DNA of 64,000 bases from Bacteroidota bacterium. GTDB taxonomy: Bacteria; Bacteroidota; Bacteroidia; Chitinophagales; Chitinophagaceae. Both the position numbers and the translations under genes were made by a program. This document shows, one piece after another, positions 9,185 through 17,590 of this stretch; positions within the stretch are counted from its first letter, which is position 1; every line of letters begins with the position of its first letter. The DNA is taken from positions 3,563-67,562 of the forward strand of contig JABDHF010000001.1 of NCBI GenBank assembly GCA_013285595.1, given 5' to 3'. The notes beneath the pieces are model-generated. The model made no database searches. It was given only the letters and a program-made list of their open reading frames with translations, and was not told the DNA's origin.

Positions 9185-9658
9185 ATGCTTTGGCGACGAT
9201 TTAGCGGAGAACCCCTCCGGATGCCGGTGAAAAATGCCGTAGAAGAAGCCATTATCAGGGAAACAGGCTCTGGTTACAAGCTCAAGGTTTGTATAGGCAC
9301 AGACTCGCAGGTGCGTGCCACTGAAACTGAGTTTGCTACTGTTATTGTATTCCTGCGCGAGAAACATGGCGGCTTTATGTTCATCAGCAATGAGAAAACA
9401 AGGCAGCCCTATACCATTAAAGAGCGCATGCTGGTGGAAGTGGCACACAGTATAGAAATAGCCTATGAGCTGTGCGACCTCTTTAATAAGTATGACGTAG
9501 ATATGGAGGTGCATGCCGACATAAACACGAACCCGCAGTTTAAGAGCAACGAAGCGCTACGCGAGGCCATGGGCTACATACTGGGTATGGGTTATGCCTT
9601 TAAAGCCAAGCCCGACGCGTTTGCCAGCAGCTGCTGCGCAGATAAAATGGTGAACTAA
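9185..9658 (+). CDS. YkuK-like RNase H-fold protein (DUF458)
   Basis: The 157-residue protein matches the YkuK/DUF458 family of ribonuclease H-like proteins. KVCIGTDSQV (residues 35-44) carries the Asp typical of the first strand, HADINTNPQFKSN carries the next acidic position, and the tail holds KAKPDAFASSCCADKMV with another Asp. The family's biochemical role is not established to my knowledge. A weak -7-like TATCTTTA lies at 9156-9163. Confidence 0.8.
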   Translation: MLWRRFSGEPLRMPVKNAVEEAIIRETGSGYKLKVCIGTDSQVRATETEFATVIVFLREKHGGFMFISNEKTRQPYTIKERMLVEVAHSIEIAYELCDLFNKYDVDMEVHADINTNPQFKSNEALREAMGYILGMGYAFKAKPDAFASSCCADKMVN

Positions 9659-9820
9659 TAACCACCAGTTAATTTTCCCTCCTTTTACCGGGGTTCCCTC
9701 CCCGGCATGGCAATTGCTCCCCCAAAATTTTTTTATTTCGCAACTATTTTTTTTATTATTTCTGGCCGATATACACCAAAAAGTGTTAAATTTACTATGA
9801 GCAATAATGCCCATATATAA

Positions 9821-12800
9821 ATGAGGTCTCATCCTATCCTGCTTTTTTGTTTTTTGCTGCTTCTGGGCAATTTATCTCATGCGCAAATGCGTACGGAGTT
9901 TATTGAAAATAAAGGGCAGTGGGCCAGCTGGATGAAGTATAAGGCCATAACGCCGGGTGGAGAAGTGCACCTGGAGAACGATGGCATGAGGTACATTCTT
10001 TGTGATGCAGATAATGTAATGAAAATGGATTCCTTCCATCATGGGTTGATAGCTAAAAACCCGACCATGAAATTTCATGTGTATAAGGTGACCTTTGAAG
10101 GCGCTAATCAAGCCGACATTGCAGGCCAGAATCCACTGAAGAATTACTACAACTACTTTTTGGGCAATGATCATTCCAAATGGAAATCAGGCATACACCC
10201 TTACACGGCTATTGACTATAACAATTTGTACAATGGCATCACCATGCACATCACGTCTGGCGTGGCTCCTATGGAGTATGAATTTTATGTGCACCCCGGC
10301 GCCGATGCCAGGCAAATAAAAATGAATTTCGACGGGCCAGACAATATGTACCTGAAGAATGGCGACCTCGTGATCAATACATCTGTAGGTAAGGTGATGG
10401 AAATGAAGCCTTACGCTTACCAGTACATCAACGACAATAAGGTAGAAGTAGCCTGCAACTATCATCTTAAAAAAAATAAGGTAACCTTCGATTTTCCTGA
10501 TGATTATGACCACACCAGGCAACTGATCGTAGACCCTATTGTATTCTGGTGTTCTTTTACGGGCTCTACTGCTGATAACTGGGGCTTTACTGCCACTTAC
10601 GACGAGGCAGGCAACTTTTACCTCGGCGGTCTTGTAAACGCGCTTGCTGCTGTGGGCGGGGGGGCTTATCCGGTAACGCCGGGCGCGTACCAAAGCACAT
10701 TTGCCGGTGGCCAGGGATTTTCCGGCATTGAATACGGCGCAGATATAGGGCTTATGAAACTCAGCGCCGACGGCACGTCGCGGATATATGCTACCTATCT
10801 TGGCGGGAGCAATAATGAGCGCCCGCATAGCTTGATCGTGGATCCCAGCGGGAATCTTATAATAGCTGGCAGAACTCATTCTTCCGACTTCCCGGTAACA
10901 TCGGGCGCATACCAGGCTTCTAACGCCGGTGGCTGGGATATAATAGTGAGTAAGCTAAGCGCTGATGGTACCAGCCTGATAGGTTCTACATACATGGGTG
11001 GATCGGGCGACGACGGGCTGAACTTTGACTCAACGGAAGTGGGCTATGGCCACCTGAAATATAACTATGGAGATGATGCCCGTAGCGAGGTGCAAATAGA
11101 TAATGAGGGCAACATTTACGTGGCGGGTAGCACCGAGTCGCTTAATTTCCCTATTACGCCTGCCACTGCCATCTCTACATCTTACGGTGGTGGCCAGCAG
11201 GATGGTGTTGTCTTTAAGCTCAACAGCGCACTTACCAGTCTGATATGGGGCACCTATATAGGCGGTAATGGCGATGATGCCGGCTATGTGCTTGCTTTTA
11301 ATAATAGTAAATCATCTCTGTATGTGGCAGGTGGTACCAACAGCCACAACTTCCCTACAGTAGCCGGCGGCTGGCAAACCGCTTACCAGGGCGATTCGGC
11401 CGACGGGTTTATCTTGAAGTTCAGGAACAGCCCTCCTTACAGCCTGCAAAAAGCAACGTTTGTAGGCACTGCTCATTACGACCAGGTATACGGCATACAG
11501 GTGGATAACGACAACAACGTATACGTGATGGGCCAGTCGCTGGGTGGCGCTTTCCCGGTAACCTCTGGCGTTTACAGTAACCCTAACTCCAGCCAGTTTA
11601 TCATGAAGATAGACAGCAACCTGAGCACAGACCTTATCTCTACGGTATATGGTTCAGGCGATCCGTTGCATACCAATATTTCGCCGGTTGCATTCCTGGT
11701 TGATACCTGTGATAACGTATACATATCGGGCTGGGGAGGTAATATAATGGGCACTGACGCCCCGGGGCTGGCCCACTCCGGCACCACCACGGGCATGCCT
11801 ACCACACCAGATGGATTCCAACTGGCTACCGATGGCTTTGATTTCTATTTCATTGTGCTTGGTTCTGGCCTTGCTACATTGCGCTACGCTACATTTTATG
11901 GCAGGAATGCTCCCGGTGGTTTTGGAGAGCATGTGGATGGCGGCACCAGCAGGTTTAACAAACAAGGCATCATTTACCAGGCTATTTGTGCTAATTGCGG
12001 CGGCACAGGCGGTACAGCACCTCCGTTTCCTACTACGGCGGGCGTGGTTGGCCCTACGGACCTCAGCCACAATTGTAACGAAGCCGGGTTAAAAATAGCG
12101 TTCAACATAGGGCCGGTAAGCGCTTCGGTAAGCGCCGGGCCCAGCACCACCGGCTGTGCGCCACTAACGGTGAACTTTACAAATACCTCTAACAACGGCC
12201 TTTCGTTTTTATGGAATTTTGGAGATGGCGCTACCAGCACAGCCTTTTCGCCATCGCATACCTTTACCTCTGCGGGTGTGTTTAATGTTACGCTGTCGGC
12301 TGCAAACTCTAATGCCTGCTTTGTTACTAATGATACTGCCCACCTTACCATAGTGGTAGATACTAACAGGATAACGCCGGCCTTCAGCTCCCAGCCCACT
12401 GATAGCTGCGGGCCTTTCCAGGCAACATTTATCAACAACTCCACTACAATTGTTGCTACTACTGACACATCTACTTATACCTGGTACTTTGGCGATGGCG
12501 GCTCGTTTTTTGGCATTACACCACCAATGCACACCTACCCCGATTCCGGCAATTATATAGTAATGCTTGTTATGGCAAATGCAGGCGCTTGTAAATCGCC
12601 CGATACCCTTATACAAACTTTAAGGTTCCATCCTACATTGGTATCTGCAAGGTTTACAGCACCTGATTCTGTATGTTCAGGCTCGCCTGTGTATCTGACC
12701 AATACCGGACAGAATGCTACAAGCGATAACTGGACATTTGGAGACGGCCATAGCGCCACTTCCATCTCCGCTTCCTACATCTTTAATGTCAGCGGCACCT

Positions 12801-13396
12801 ATACTATGATGCTGATCGCCAAAAACCCTGGCACGTGTAATGGAGCTGATACTTTTACCCGTACTATAACGGTGCTTTCTGTTCCAACCGCCGATTTTTC
12901 CTACACACCTACTACGCCTGAACCAAATATACCTTCAAAGTTTACCAACCTCTCTACAAACGCGGTAAAGTACCTGTGGGACTTTGGCGATGCCACTACC
13001 AGCATGGAGGTTAACCCTATCCACCAGTATAATAAAAGTGGTGAGTATAAAGTATGCCTGAATGCTTACAGCAGGGAAAACTGCCCTGCCATGGTGTGCA
13101 AACAAGTGCCTGCCGATGTGGTGCCGCTACTGGGCCTGCCTACCGGCTTTAGCCCTAATGGCGATGGGGAGAATGAAATACTCTATGTGCGCGGCGCTGC
13201 TATAAGAACGCTTGACCTGAAGATATTTAATCGCTGGGGGCAACTTGTATTTGAGACCACCAGCCAGGAGATAGGCTGGGATGGTAAGTATAATGGCCAG
13301 CCGCAACCCATAGATGCCTACGCTTACGTGCTGCAGGCGTCGTTTATAGATGGTACCAGCAAAGTGTTGAAGGGTAATATAACGTTGCTGAGATAG
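9821..13396 (+). CDS. large secreted PKD/SBBP protein with gliding-type T9SS C-terminal domain
   Basis: This 1191-residue protein starts with a signal peptide (MRSHPILLFCFLLLLGNLSHAQ) and a DUF7948-like N-terminal domain containing FIENKGQW. Beta-propeller SBBP repeats follow, seen as repeated ATYLGGS, STYMGGSGDDG and GTYIGGNGDDAG blocks (about 240-640). Then come four PKD domains with the FGDG/FGDA signature (FLWNFGDG, TWYFGDGG, NWTFGDGH, YLWDFGDA; about 770-1100). The last 80 residues begin GFSPNGDGENE and contain LKIFNRWGQLVFE, the type B (gliding motility-associated) sorting domain. The protein should be exported by T9SS and displayed or released as an adhesin-like surface protein. The PorP/SprF gene 26 bases downstream is the typical partner. 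Confidence 0.92.
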   Translation: MRSHPILLFCFLLLLGNLSHAQMRTEFIENKGQWASWMKYKAITPGGEVHLENDGMRYILCDADNVMKMDSFHHGLIAKNPTMKFHVYKVTFEGANQADIAGQNPLKNYYNYFLGNDHSKWKSGIHPYTAIDYNNLYNGITMHITSGVAPMEYEFYVHPGADARQIKMNFDGPDNMYLKNGDLVINTSVGKVMEMKPYAYQYINDNKVEVACNYHLKKNKVTFDFPDDYDHTRQLIVDPIVFWCSFTGSTADNWGFTATYDEAGNFYLGGLVNALAAVGGGAYPVTPGAYQSTFAGGQGFSGIEYGADIGLMKLSADGTSRIYATYLGGSNNERPHSLIVDPSGNLIIAGRTHSSDFPVTSGAYQASNAGGWDIIVSKLSADGTSLIGSTYMGGSGDDGLNFDSTEVGYGHLKYNYGDDARSEVQIDNEGNIYVAGSTESLNFPITPATAISTSYGGGQQDGVVFKLNSALTSLIWGTYIGGNGDDAGYVLAFNNSKSSLYVAGGTNSHNFPTVAGGWQTAYQGDSADGFILKFRNSPPYSLQKATFVGTAHYDQVYGIQVDNDNNVYVMGQSLGGAFPVTSGVYSNPNSSQFIMKIDSNLSTDLISTVYGSGDPLHTNISPVAFLVDTCDNVYISGWGGNIMGTDAPGLAHSGTTTGMPTTPDGFQLATDGFDFYFIVLGSGLATLRYATFYGRNAPGGFGEHVDGGTSRFNKQGIIYQAICANCGGTGGTAPPFPTTAGVVGPTDLSHNCNEAGLKIAFNIGPVSASVSAGPSTTGCAPLTVNFTNTSNNGLSFLWNFGDGATSTAFSPSHTFTSAGVFNVTLSAANSNACFVTNDTAHLTIVVDTNRITPAFSSQPTDSCGPFQATFINNSTTIVATTDTSTYTWYFGDGGSFFGITPPMHTYPDSGNYIVMLVMANAGACKSPDTLIQTLRFHPTLVSARFTAPDSVCSGSPVYLTNTGQNATSDNWTFGDGHSATSISASYIFNVSGTYTMMLIAKNPGTCNGADTFTRTITVLSVPTADFSYTPTTPEPNIPSKFTNLSTNAVKYLWDFGDATTSMEVNPIHQYNKSGEYKVCLNAYSRENCPAMVCKQVPADVVPLLGLPTGFSPNGDGENEILYVRGAAIRTLDLKIFNRWGQLVFETTSQEIGWDGKYNGQPQPIDAYAYVLQASFIDGTSKVLKGNITLLR

Positions 13397-13422
13397 ATGA
13401 ATCTGAGTTTTTTGAAAAAGGT

Positions 13423-14451
13423 ATGCTGAGAAAAATAGCAGGGATAATGGGGTGTATGCTGTCTTGCTTTTGCGGGCACGGACAAAGCATGCACTTTACC
13501 CAGTACTATAATGCGCCGCTATTGCTTAGCCCTGCCAATACCGCGCTTATGCCCGATGACGATTTCCGCCTTGGGCTGAACTACCGCAACCAATGGGCGG
13601 CCGTACCGGTACCTTATAATACTTTTTCTGCCTTTGGCGATTTCAAAGTAGGCGGAAACAGGAATGATGACCGGCACCATAACTGGCTGGGCCTGGGCCT
13701 CGCATTTTTTAATGATAAGGCAGGCGATGGTAACCTCTCGCTCACGCAGATACAAGGTAGCGCTGCCTACCATCTGCAGATAACCCAGTTTTCTATGCTG
13801 TCCGCCGGCCTTTCTGCGGCGTATGTACAGCGCAGCGTAAACTATGACAACCTTACGTTCGACACCCAGTGGGATGGCACCAGCTTTAATACCCAGCTGG
13901 CCAATGGCGAAAAAGTAGGCGTTATAAAGACCAATTATGCTACTGTAGGTGCAGGGCTCAATTTTGCCTGGTTCCCTAACGAATCTGTGTATGCAAAACT
14001 GGGCGGCAGCGTGCTGAACATTAACCAGCCTACCGAAACATTTTATAAAAGCAACAACACAGTGGGTTACCGGCCTATAATAGACCTCGATATGTTGTTC
14101 AAAACCGGGCCGGTGCTCATCGTTAACCCATCGATATATTATACTACGCAGAAAGGCGCTTCTGAGCTGGTTTTTGGCTCACTGTTCCGCACTTTGCTTT
14201 CTGAGAAGCGCAGTAATATGCCCATAGAATTAATATTGGGCATTTTTGACCGCTGGGGCGATGCTGTGATAGGGGCTGCCGGGCTGGACATTGGTGGCAT
14301 ACAATTTATGGCTAGTTACGACTTTACCTTGTCAGCCCTTGCGCCCTATAATTCAGGGTACGGGGCCATGGAGTTATCACTTATCTATACCCGCAAGTAC
14401 AATAAAAACCAGGGCGCAGGTAAGATATACAACTGCCCAAGGTTCTTTTAA
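13423..14451 (+). CDS. PorP/SprF family T9SS outer membrane protein
   Basis: The 342-residue protein has a signal peptide (about 1-20) and the PorP/SprF start SMHFTQYYNAPLLLSPANTA, with LNYRNQW soon after. It ends in a beta-barrel-like series of alternating hydrophobic strands. SprF-type proteins are needed for secretion or surface attachment of cargo that carries a type B sorting domain. They are usually encoded next to that cargo, exactly as here. It lies 26 bases behind the PKD protein and is probably co-transcribed with it. Confidence 0.92.
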   Translation: MLRKIAGIMGCMLSCFCGHGQSMHFTQYYNAPLLLSPANTALMPDDDFRLGLNYRNQWAAVPVPYNTFSAFGDFKVGGNRNDDRHHNWLGLGLAFFNDKAGDGNLSLTQIQGSAAYHLQITQFSMLSAGLSAAYVQRSVNYDNLTFDTQWDGTSFNTQLANGEKVGVIKTNYATVGAGLNFAWFPNESVYAKLGGSVLNINQPTETFYKSNNTVGYRPIIDLDMLFKTGPVLIVNPSIYYTTQKGASELVFGSLFRTLLSEKRSNMPIELILGIFDRWGDAVIGAAGLDIGGIQFMASYDFTLSALAPYNSGYGAMELSLIYTRKYNKNQGAGKIYNCPRFF

Positions 14452-14486
14452 CAAAAAATTTTCATCATAAGTAAAGAATAGGATAT

Positions 14487-14494
14487 TACATTTG
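14487..14494 (+). promoter_or_regulatory. putative -7 box for the response regulator gene
   Basis: TACATTTG fits the Bacteroidota -7 consensus and lies 16 bases before the start codon. The -33 element is not clear. Confidence 0.45.
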
Positions 14495-14510
14495 AGTAAC
14501 AAATTTCATA

Positions 14511-15212
14511 ATGGAAAATTCAAAAAATAAGATATTATTAGTAGAAGATGATACCAACTTCGGGCAGGTGCTTAAAAACTACTTGGAGCTGAATGATTTT
14601 GTAGTAGAGCTGGCGCGCGATGGTATCCTGGGCCTTGCCGCGTTCCGCCGCGAGCGCTTTGATATATGCCTGCTCGATGTGATGATGCCGAACATGGACG
14701 GCTTCACCCTGGCAGAAGAGATCAGGAATGTAGACCCTGATGTGCCGCTTTTCTTCCTCTCTGCCAAGAGCATGAAGGATGATATACTCACCGGCTACAA
14801 GCTGGGCGCGGATGATTATATCACCAAACCCTTTGATAGCGATGTGCTTTTATCAAAAATAAAGGCTGTGCTGAAACGCAACCAGGAGCTGCACGAAAAG
14901 CAGCATTCACAGATAGAATTCAACATAGGCGCTTACCAGTTTAACAGTAAGCTGCGTACGCTGAAACATGGTACTGAAACAGCCACGCTTTCTCCGAAAG
15001 AGAACGAGCTGCTGCTGATGCTGTGTGAATACAAGAACGACCTGCTGCCGCGCGAAACCGCGCTAAAGCGGATATGGGGCAGCGATACTTACTTCAACGG
15101 CCGCAGTATGGATGTATACATTGCCAAGCTGCGCAAATACCTGAAAGAAGACAGCAGCGTGGAAATAGTGAACATCCATGGTAATGGGTTTAGGCTGGTA
15201 GTGCCTGATTAA
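14511..15212 (+). CDS. OmpR/PhoB-type response regulator
   Basis: The 233-residue protein has an N-terminal receiver domain with the acidic pair Asp13/Asp14, phospho-acceptor Asp56 in LLDVMMP, Ser84 and Lys106 in ITKPF. The C-terminal winged-helix domain (about 135-233) has the SPKENELLLMLCEYK and RSMDVYIAKLRKYL helices, so it binds DNA as a dimer after phosphorylation. It resembles the RprY class of Bacteroidota. No histidine kinase is adjacent. The only one in the window is at 54034-55002, so a link between them is possible but unproven. A strong terminator follows at 15310-15338. Confidence 0.92.
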   Translation: MENSKNKILLVEDDTNFGQVLKNYLELNDFVVELARDGILGLAAFRRERFDICLLDVMMPNMDGFTLAEEIRNVDPDVPLFFLSAKSMKDDILTGYKLGADDYITKPFDSDVLLSKIKAVLKRNQELHEKQHSQIEFNIGAYQFNSKLRTLKHGTETATLSPKENELLLMLCEYKNDLLPRETALKRIWGSDTYFNGRSMDVYIAKLRKYLKEDSSVEIVNIHGNGFRLVVPD

Positions 15213-15240
15213 ACCCCTGACCCCCTAAAGGGGAACCTGC
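15211..15240 (-). repeat. CTCCTT-type dispersed hairpin, degenerate copy
   Basis: Read on the minus strand, the segment gives GGTTCCCCTTTAGGGGG followed by a G-rich run, the same layout as the hairpins at 890-920, 16545-16577 and 56628-56661. It begins directly after the response regulator stop codon. Confidence 0.45.
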
Positions 15241-15309
15241 TATTTGGCAGTGGTTCACATTTAGGCAAGGAATTATTATTGGGCAGTTTTATTAAAATAT
15301 TTTTTGAAG

Positions 15310-15338
15310 CAGGATGCATTGTTTGCATCCTGTTTTTT
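15310..15338 (+). terminator. rho-independent terminator after the response regulator
   Basis: CAGGATGCA (15310-15318) pairs with TGCATCCTG (15324-15332) over a 5-base loop and is followed by six T. Confidence 0.85.
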
Positions 15339-15402
15339 GTTTTATACTTGAGCCATTGTGTCATTCAGCCATTGAGCCATTAATTTTATTACTTTTGGCA
15401 CA

Positions 15403-16212
15403 ATGAAGCATTTGCCAAACCTGCTGACGCTGGCTAACCTATTTTGCGGTTGTATTGCTATTGCCTACTTCCTTACTGCGCAGCCCTATACCAGCATGAG
15501 CCTTGGCGAGGGCGGCCTGCCTACCTGGCAATGGGTATATGGCGCTGAGCAGATGTATTTTGGCAGCATCTTTATAGGCATAGCTGCGCTGTGCGATATG
15601 CTCGATGGGTTTGCTGCCCGTGCGCTAAAGGTTTTCTCGCCCATAGGCAAAGACCTTGATTCCCTGGCCGATGTGGTTTCGTTTGGTGTTGCTCCTTCTA
15701 TTATCTTATTCAAATTTTTGTGGGATGTGCTGATGGCTGAGAAAAACGCCTTTGATGTGAATATGCTGGGTATGTGCCCTGCATTCCTGGTAGCATGTTT
15801 CGCGGCTCTGCGTCTTGCGAAATTCAATATCACTGCCAGTGAGCAAAAAAGTTACTTTATAGGTATGCCGGTACCGGCTGTGGGCATTTTTGTAGGTTCA
15901 TTTCCATTATTGCAATGGTTTAGCCCACCGTTTGTATCGCATGCGTTCGCGGCCTGCATTCAGAACAAATGGTCCATATACCTTATTATTGTCATTCTCT
16001 GCTGGCTTATGGTTTCTAAGGTAAAGTTCATAAAGATGATACCTTCCAAATGGAGCATGGCTACTGCATGGCCGCAGTTAGCGCTGGTTATCCTTACGCT
16101 AATAGCTGTACCCTTTTTGCAGGTAGGCGCCATCCCGGTTGCCTTTATATTATATGTATTGCTGTCAGTAATGTATAAGCAGCCCGCAACAGTTGAAAAT
16201 ACCGGTAACTAA
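15403..16212 (+). CDS. pssA: CDP-diacylglycerol--serine O-phosphatidyltransferase
   Basis: This 269-residue integral membrane enzyme makes phosphatidylserine from CDP-diacylglycerol and serine, the first step to phosphatidylethanolamine. The CDP-alcohol phosphatidyltransferase motif D-x2-DG-x2-AR-x8-G-x3-D-x3-D is complete (Asp65, Asp68-Gly69, Ala72-Arg73, Gly82, Asp86, Asp90). The NLLTLANLFCGCIAI start and about seven to eight hydrophobic segments fit the PssA family. TACTTTTG at 15390-15397 is a likely -7 box 5 bases before the start codon. No psd gene is nearby. Confidence 0.93.
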   Translation: MKHLPNLLTLANLFCGCIAIAYFLTAQPYTSMSLGEGGLPTWQWVYGAEQMYFGSIFIGIAALCDMLDGFAARALKVFSPIGKDLDSLADVVSFGVAPSIILFKFLWDVLMAEKNAFDVNMLGMCPAFLVACFAALRLAKFNITASEQKSYFIGMPVPAVGIFVGSFPLLQWFSPPFVSHAFAACIQNKWSIYLIIVILCWLMVSKVKFIKMIPSKWSMATAWPQLALVILTLIAVPFLQVGAIPVAFILYVLLSVMYKQPATVENTGN

Positions 16213-16293
16213 TAATTGCACTTTAACTAATTTTGCCCTAATAATTATTGGCGCTTAGACTTTTAGCTTTTGACCTTTAACTTTTAACTGAAT

Positions 16294-16542
16294 ATGAAAT
16301 ATACAGCACACATTAATGTAATGCCGCTCAAAGAATTGCTGGACCCGCAGGGCAAGGCAGTAAACAGCAGCCTGCATAACCTGGGCCTTACTAACCTGCA
16401 GGACGTGCGGATAGGTAAGCACATAACCCTAAGCATAGAAGCGCCTACTAAGGAAGAAGCGGAGAACATGACCCGCGAGGCATGTAAGAAACTGCTGGCT
16501 AACCCTGTGATGGAGGCTTTTGATTTTACGCTGAGCGAGTAG
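16294..16542 (+). CDS. purS: phosphoribosylformylglycinamidine synthase subunit PurS
   Basis: The 82-residue protein matches PurS, the small subunit of the PurLQS complex that converts FGAR to FGAM in purine synthesis. YTAHINVMPLKELLDPQGKA, LGLTNLQDVRIGKHI and the tail NPVMEAFDF are the family's conserved blocks. purL and purQ are not next to it, so the complex is assembled from separate loci. A possible -7 box TAATTTTG lies at 16228-16235. Confidence 0.9.
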   Translation: MKYTAHINVMPLKELLDPQGKAVNSSLHNLGLTNLQDVRIGKHITLSIEAPTKEEAENMTREACKKLLANPVMEAFDFTLSE

Positions 16543-16544
16543 AG

Positions 16545-16577
16545 ACCCCTCCCGGCCTCCCTGAAGGGGAGGAGGTG
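16545..16577 (-). repeat. CTCCTT-type dispersed hairpin, inverted copy
   Basis: On the minus strand this reads CACCTCCTCCCCTTC, then AGGGAGGCCGGGAGGGG, the same layout as the copies at 890-920 and 56628-56661. It starts 3 bases after the purS stop codon and may help end its transcript. Confidence 0.55.
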
Positions 16578-16656
16578 TTACGTGTGGAATTGTGACTCAT
16601 CTCTTGTATAAGCTGTAATCAGTTTTATTGACAGGGATAGCTCAAATAGAAATTCT

Positions 16657-16684
16657 GTCATGGTGAGCCTCGTCGAACCATGAC
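16657..16684. repeat. GAGCCTCGTCGAACC palindromic repeat
   Basis: GTCATGGT (16657-16664) and ACCATGAC (16677-16684) form the arms around GAGCCTCGTCGA. The centre is like the GAGCYCCGTCGAAGG units at 59121-59190 and 59321-59388, so it is probably a member of the same REP-like class. Confidence 0.55.
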
Positions 16685-16763
16685 ATGCTGAGAACTTAGT
16701 GCGACGCAAAATAGCATTGTTAAAAGCGGTTCACTTACGACTTAAAACTTACTACTTTAAAAA

Positions 16764-17432
16764 ATGCGCCTCTACCTGGTACCATCGCCAATAGGCAATC
16801 TTGGAGATATTACTTACCGGGCCGTAGAGGTGCTGCGGCAGGCCGACGTGATACTGTGCGAAGATACCCGCACCAGCTCTGTGCTCATGCGGCATTACAA
16901 TATACAAAAGCCGCTGACGCCCTACCACCAGCACAACGAGCATAAAATACTCCCCCACCTTATAGAGCAGCTGCAGGCCGGCAAAACCTTTGCGCTGATA
17001 ACCGATGCGGGTACCCCCGGCATCTCTGACCCTGGTTTTTTGCTGGTGAGGGAGTGTATAAAAAATAAGATACCGGTAGAGTGCTTGCCTGGAGCTACGG
17101 CATTTGTGCCGGCGCTGGTGCAGTCGGGCATACCGAGCAACAGGTTTGTGTTTGAGGGTTTTCTACCACTTAAAAAGGGTAGACAGACGATGCTGAAAGC
17201 CTTAGCCGGGGAGGACCGTACCATCATTCTTTACGAGTCGCCACACAGGCTGGTGAAAACGCTGCATGAACTGGCAGCCACACTGGGCGCTGACCGGCAG
17301 GCGGCAGTATGCCGGGAACTCACCAAAATATACGAAGAGACGAATATTAATACCCTTACCGCACTTGCAGCGTATTATGAAGCACATCCGCCGAAAGGGG
17401 AGATAGTGATAGTGGTGGCGCCCCGCACTTGA
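16764..17432 (+). CDS. rsmI: 16S rRNA (cytidine(1402)-2'-O)-methyltransferase RsmI
   Basis: The 222-residue protein is RsmI, a SAM-dependent enzyme of the tetrapyrrole methylase fold that 2'-O-methylates C1402 in the decoding centre of 16S rRNA. LYLVPSPIGNLGDIT (residues 3-17), LCEDTRTS, LITDAGTPGISDPG and FVFEGFLP are the diagnostic blocks. It is shorter than the E. coli protein (286) because the C-terminal extension is missing, as is common in Bacteroidota. Confidence 0.95.
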   Translation: MRLYLVPSPIGNLGDITYRAVEVLRQADVILCEDTRTSSVLMRHYNIQKPLTPYHQHNEHKILPHLIEQLQAGKTFALITDAGTPGISDPGFLLVRECIKNKIPVECLPGATAFVPALVQSGIPSNRFVFEGFLPLKKGRQTMLKALAGEDRTIILYESPHRLVKTLHELAATLGADRQAAVCRELTKIYEETNINTLTALAAYYEAHPPKGEIVIVVAPRT

Positions 17433-17590
17433 CTTCCCTGGCGGAATCATCTATTAGCTTCGACGTCCACTGCGTAGTCAGCTAAATTTATACACGCATT
17501 TGCCCTGGCCAGGTATTTTCGTCTTTAGCATAAATAAAGGCAATACATATGTCGTTTTGCCGTTACTTTCTCCAAAGCGTTTCACAACAA

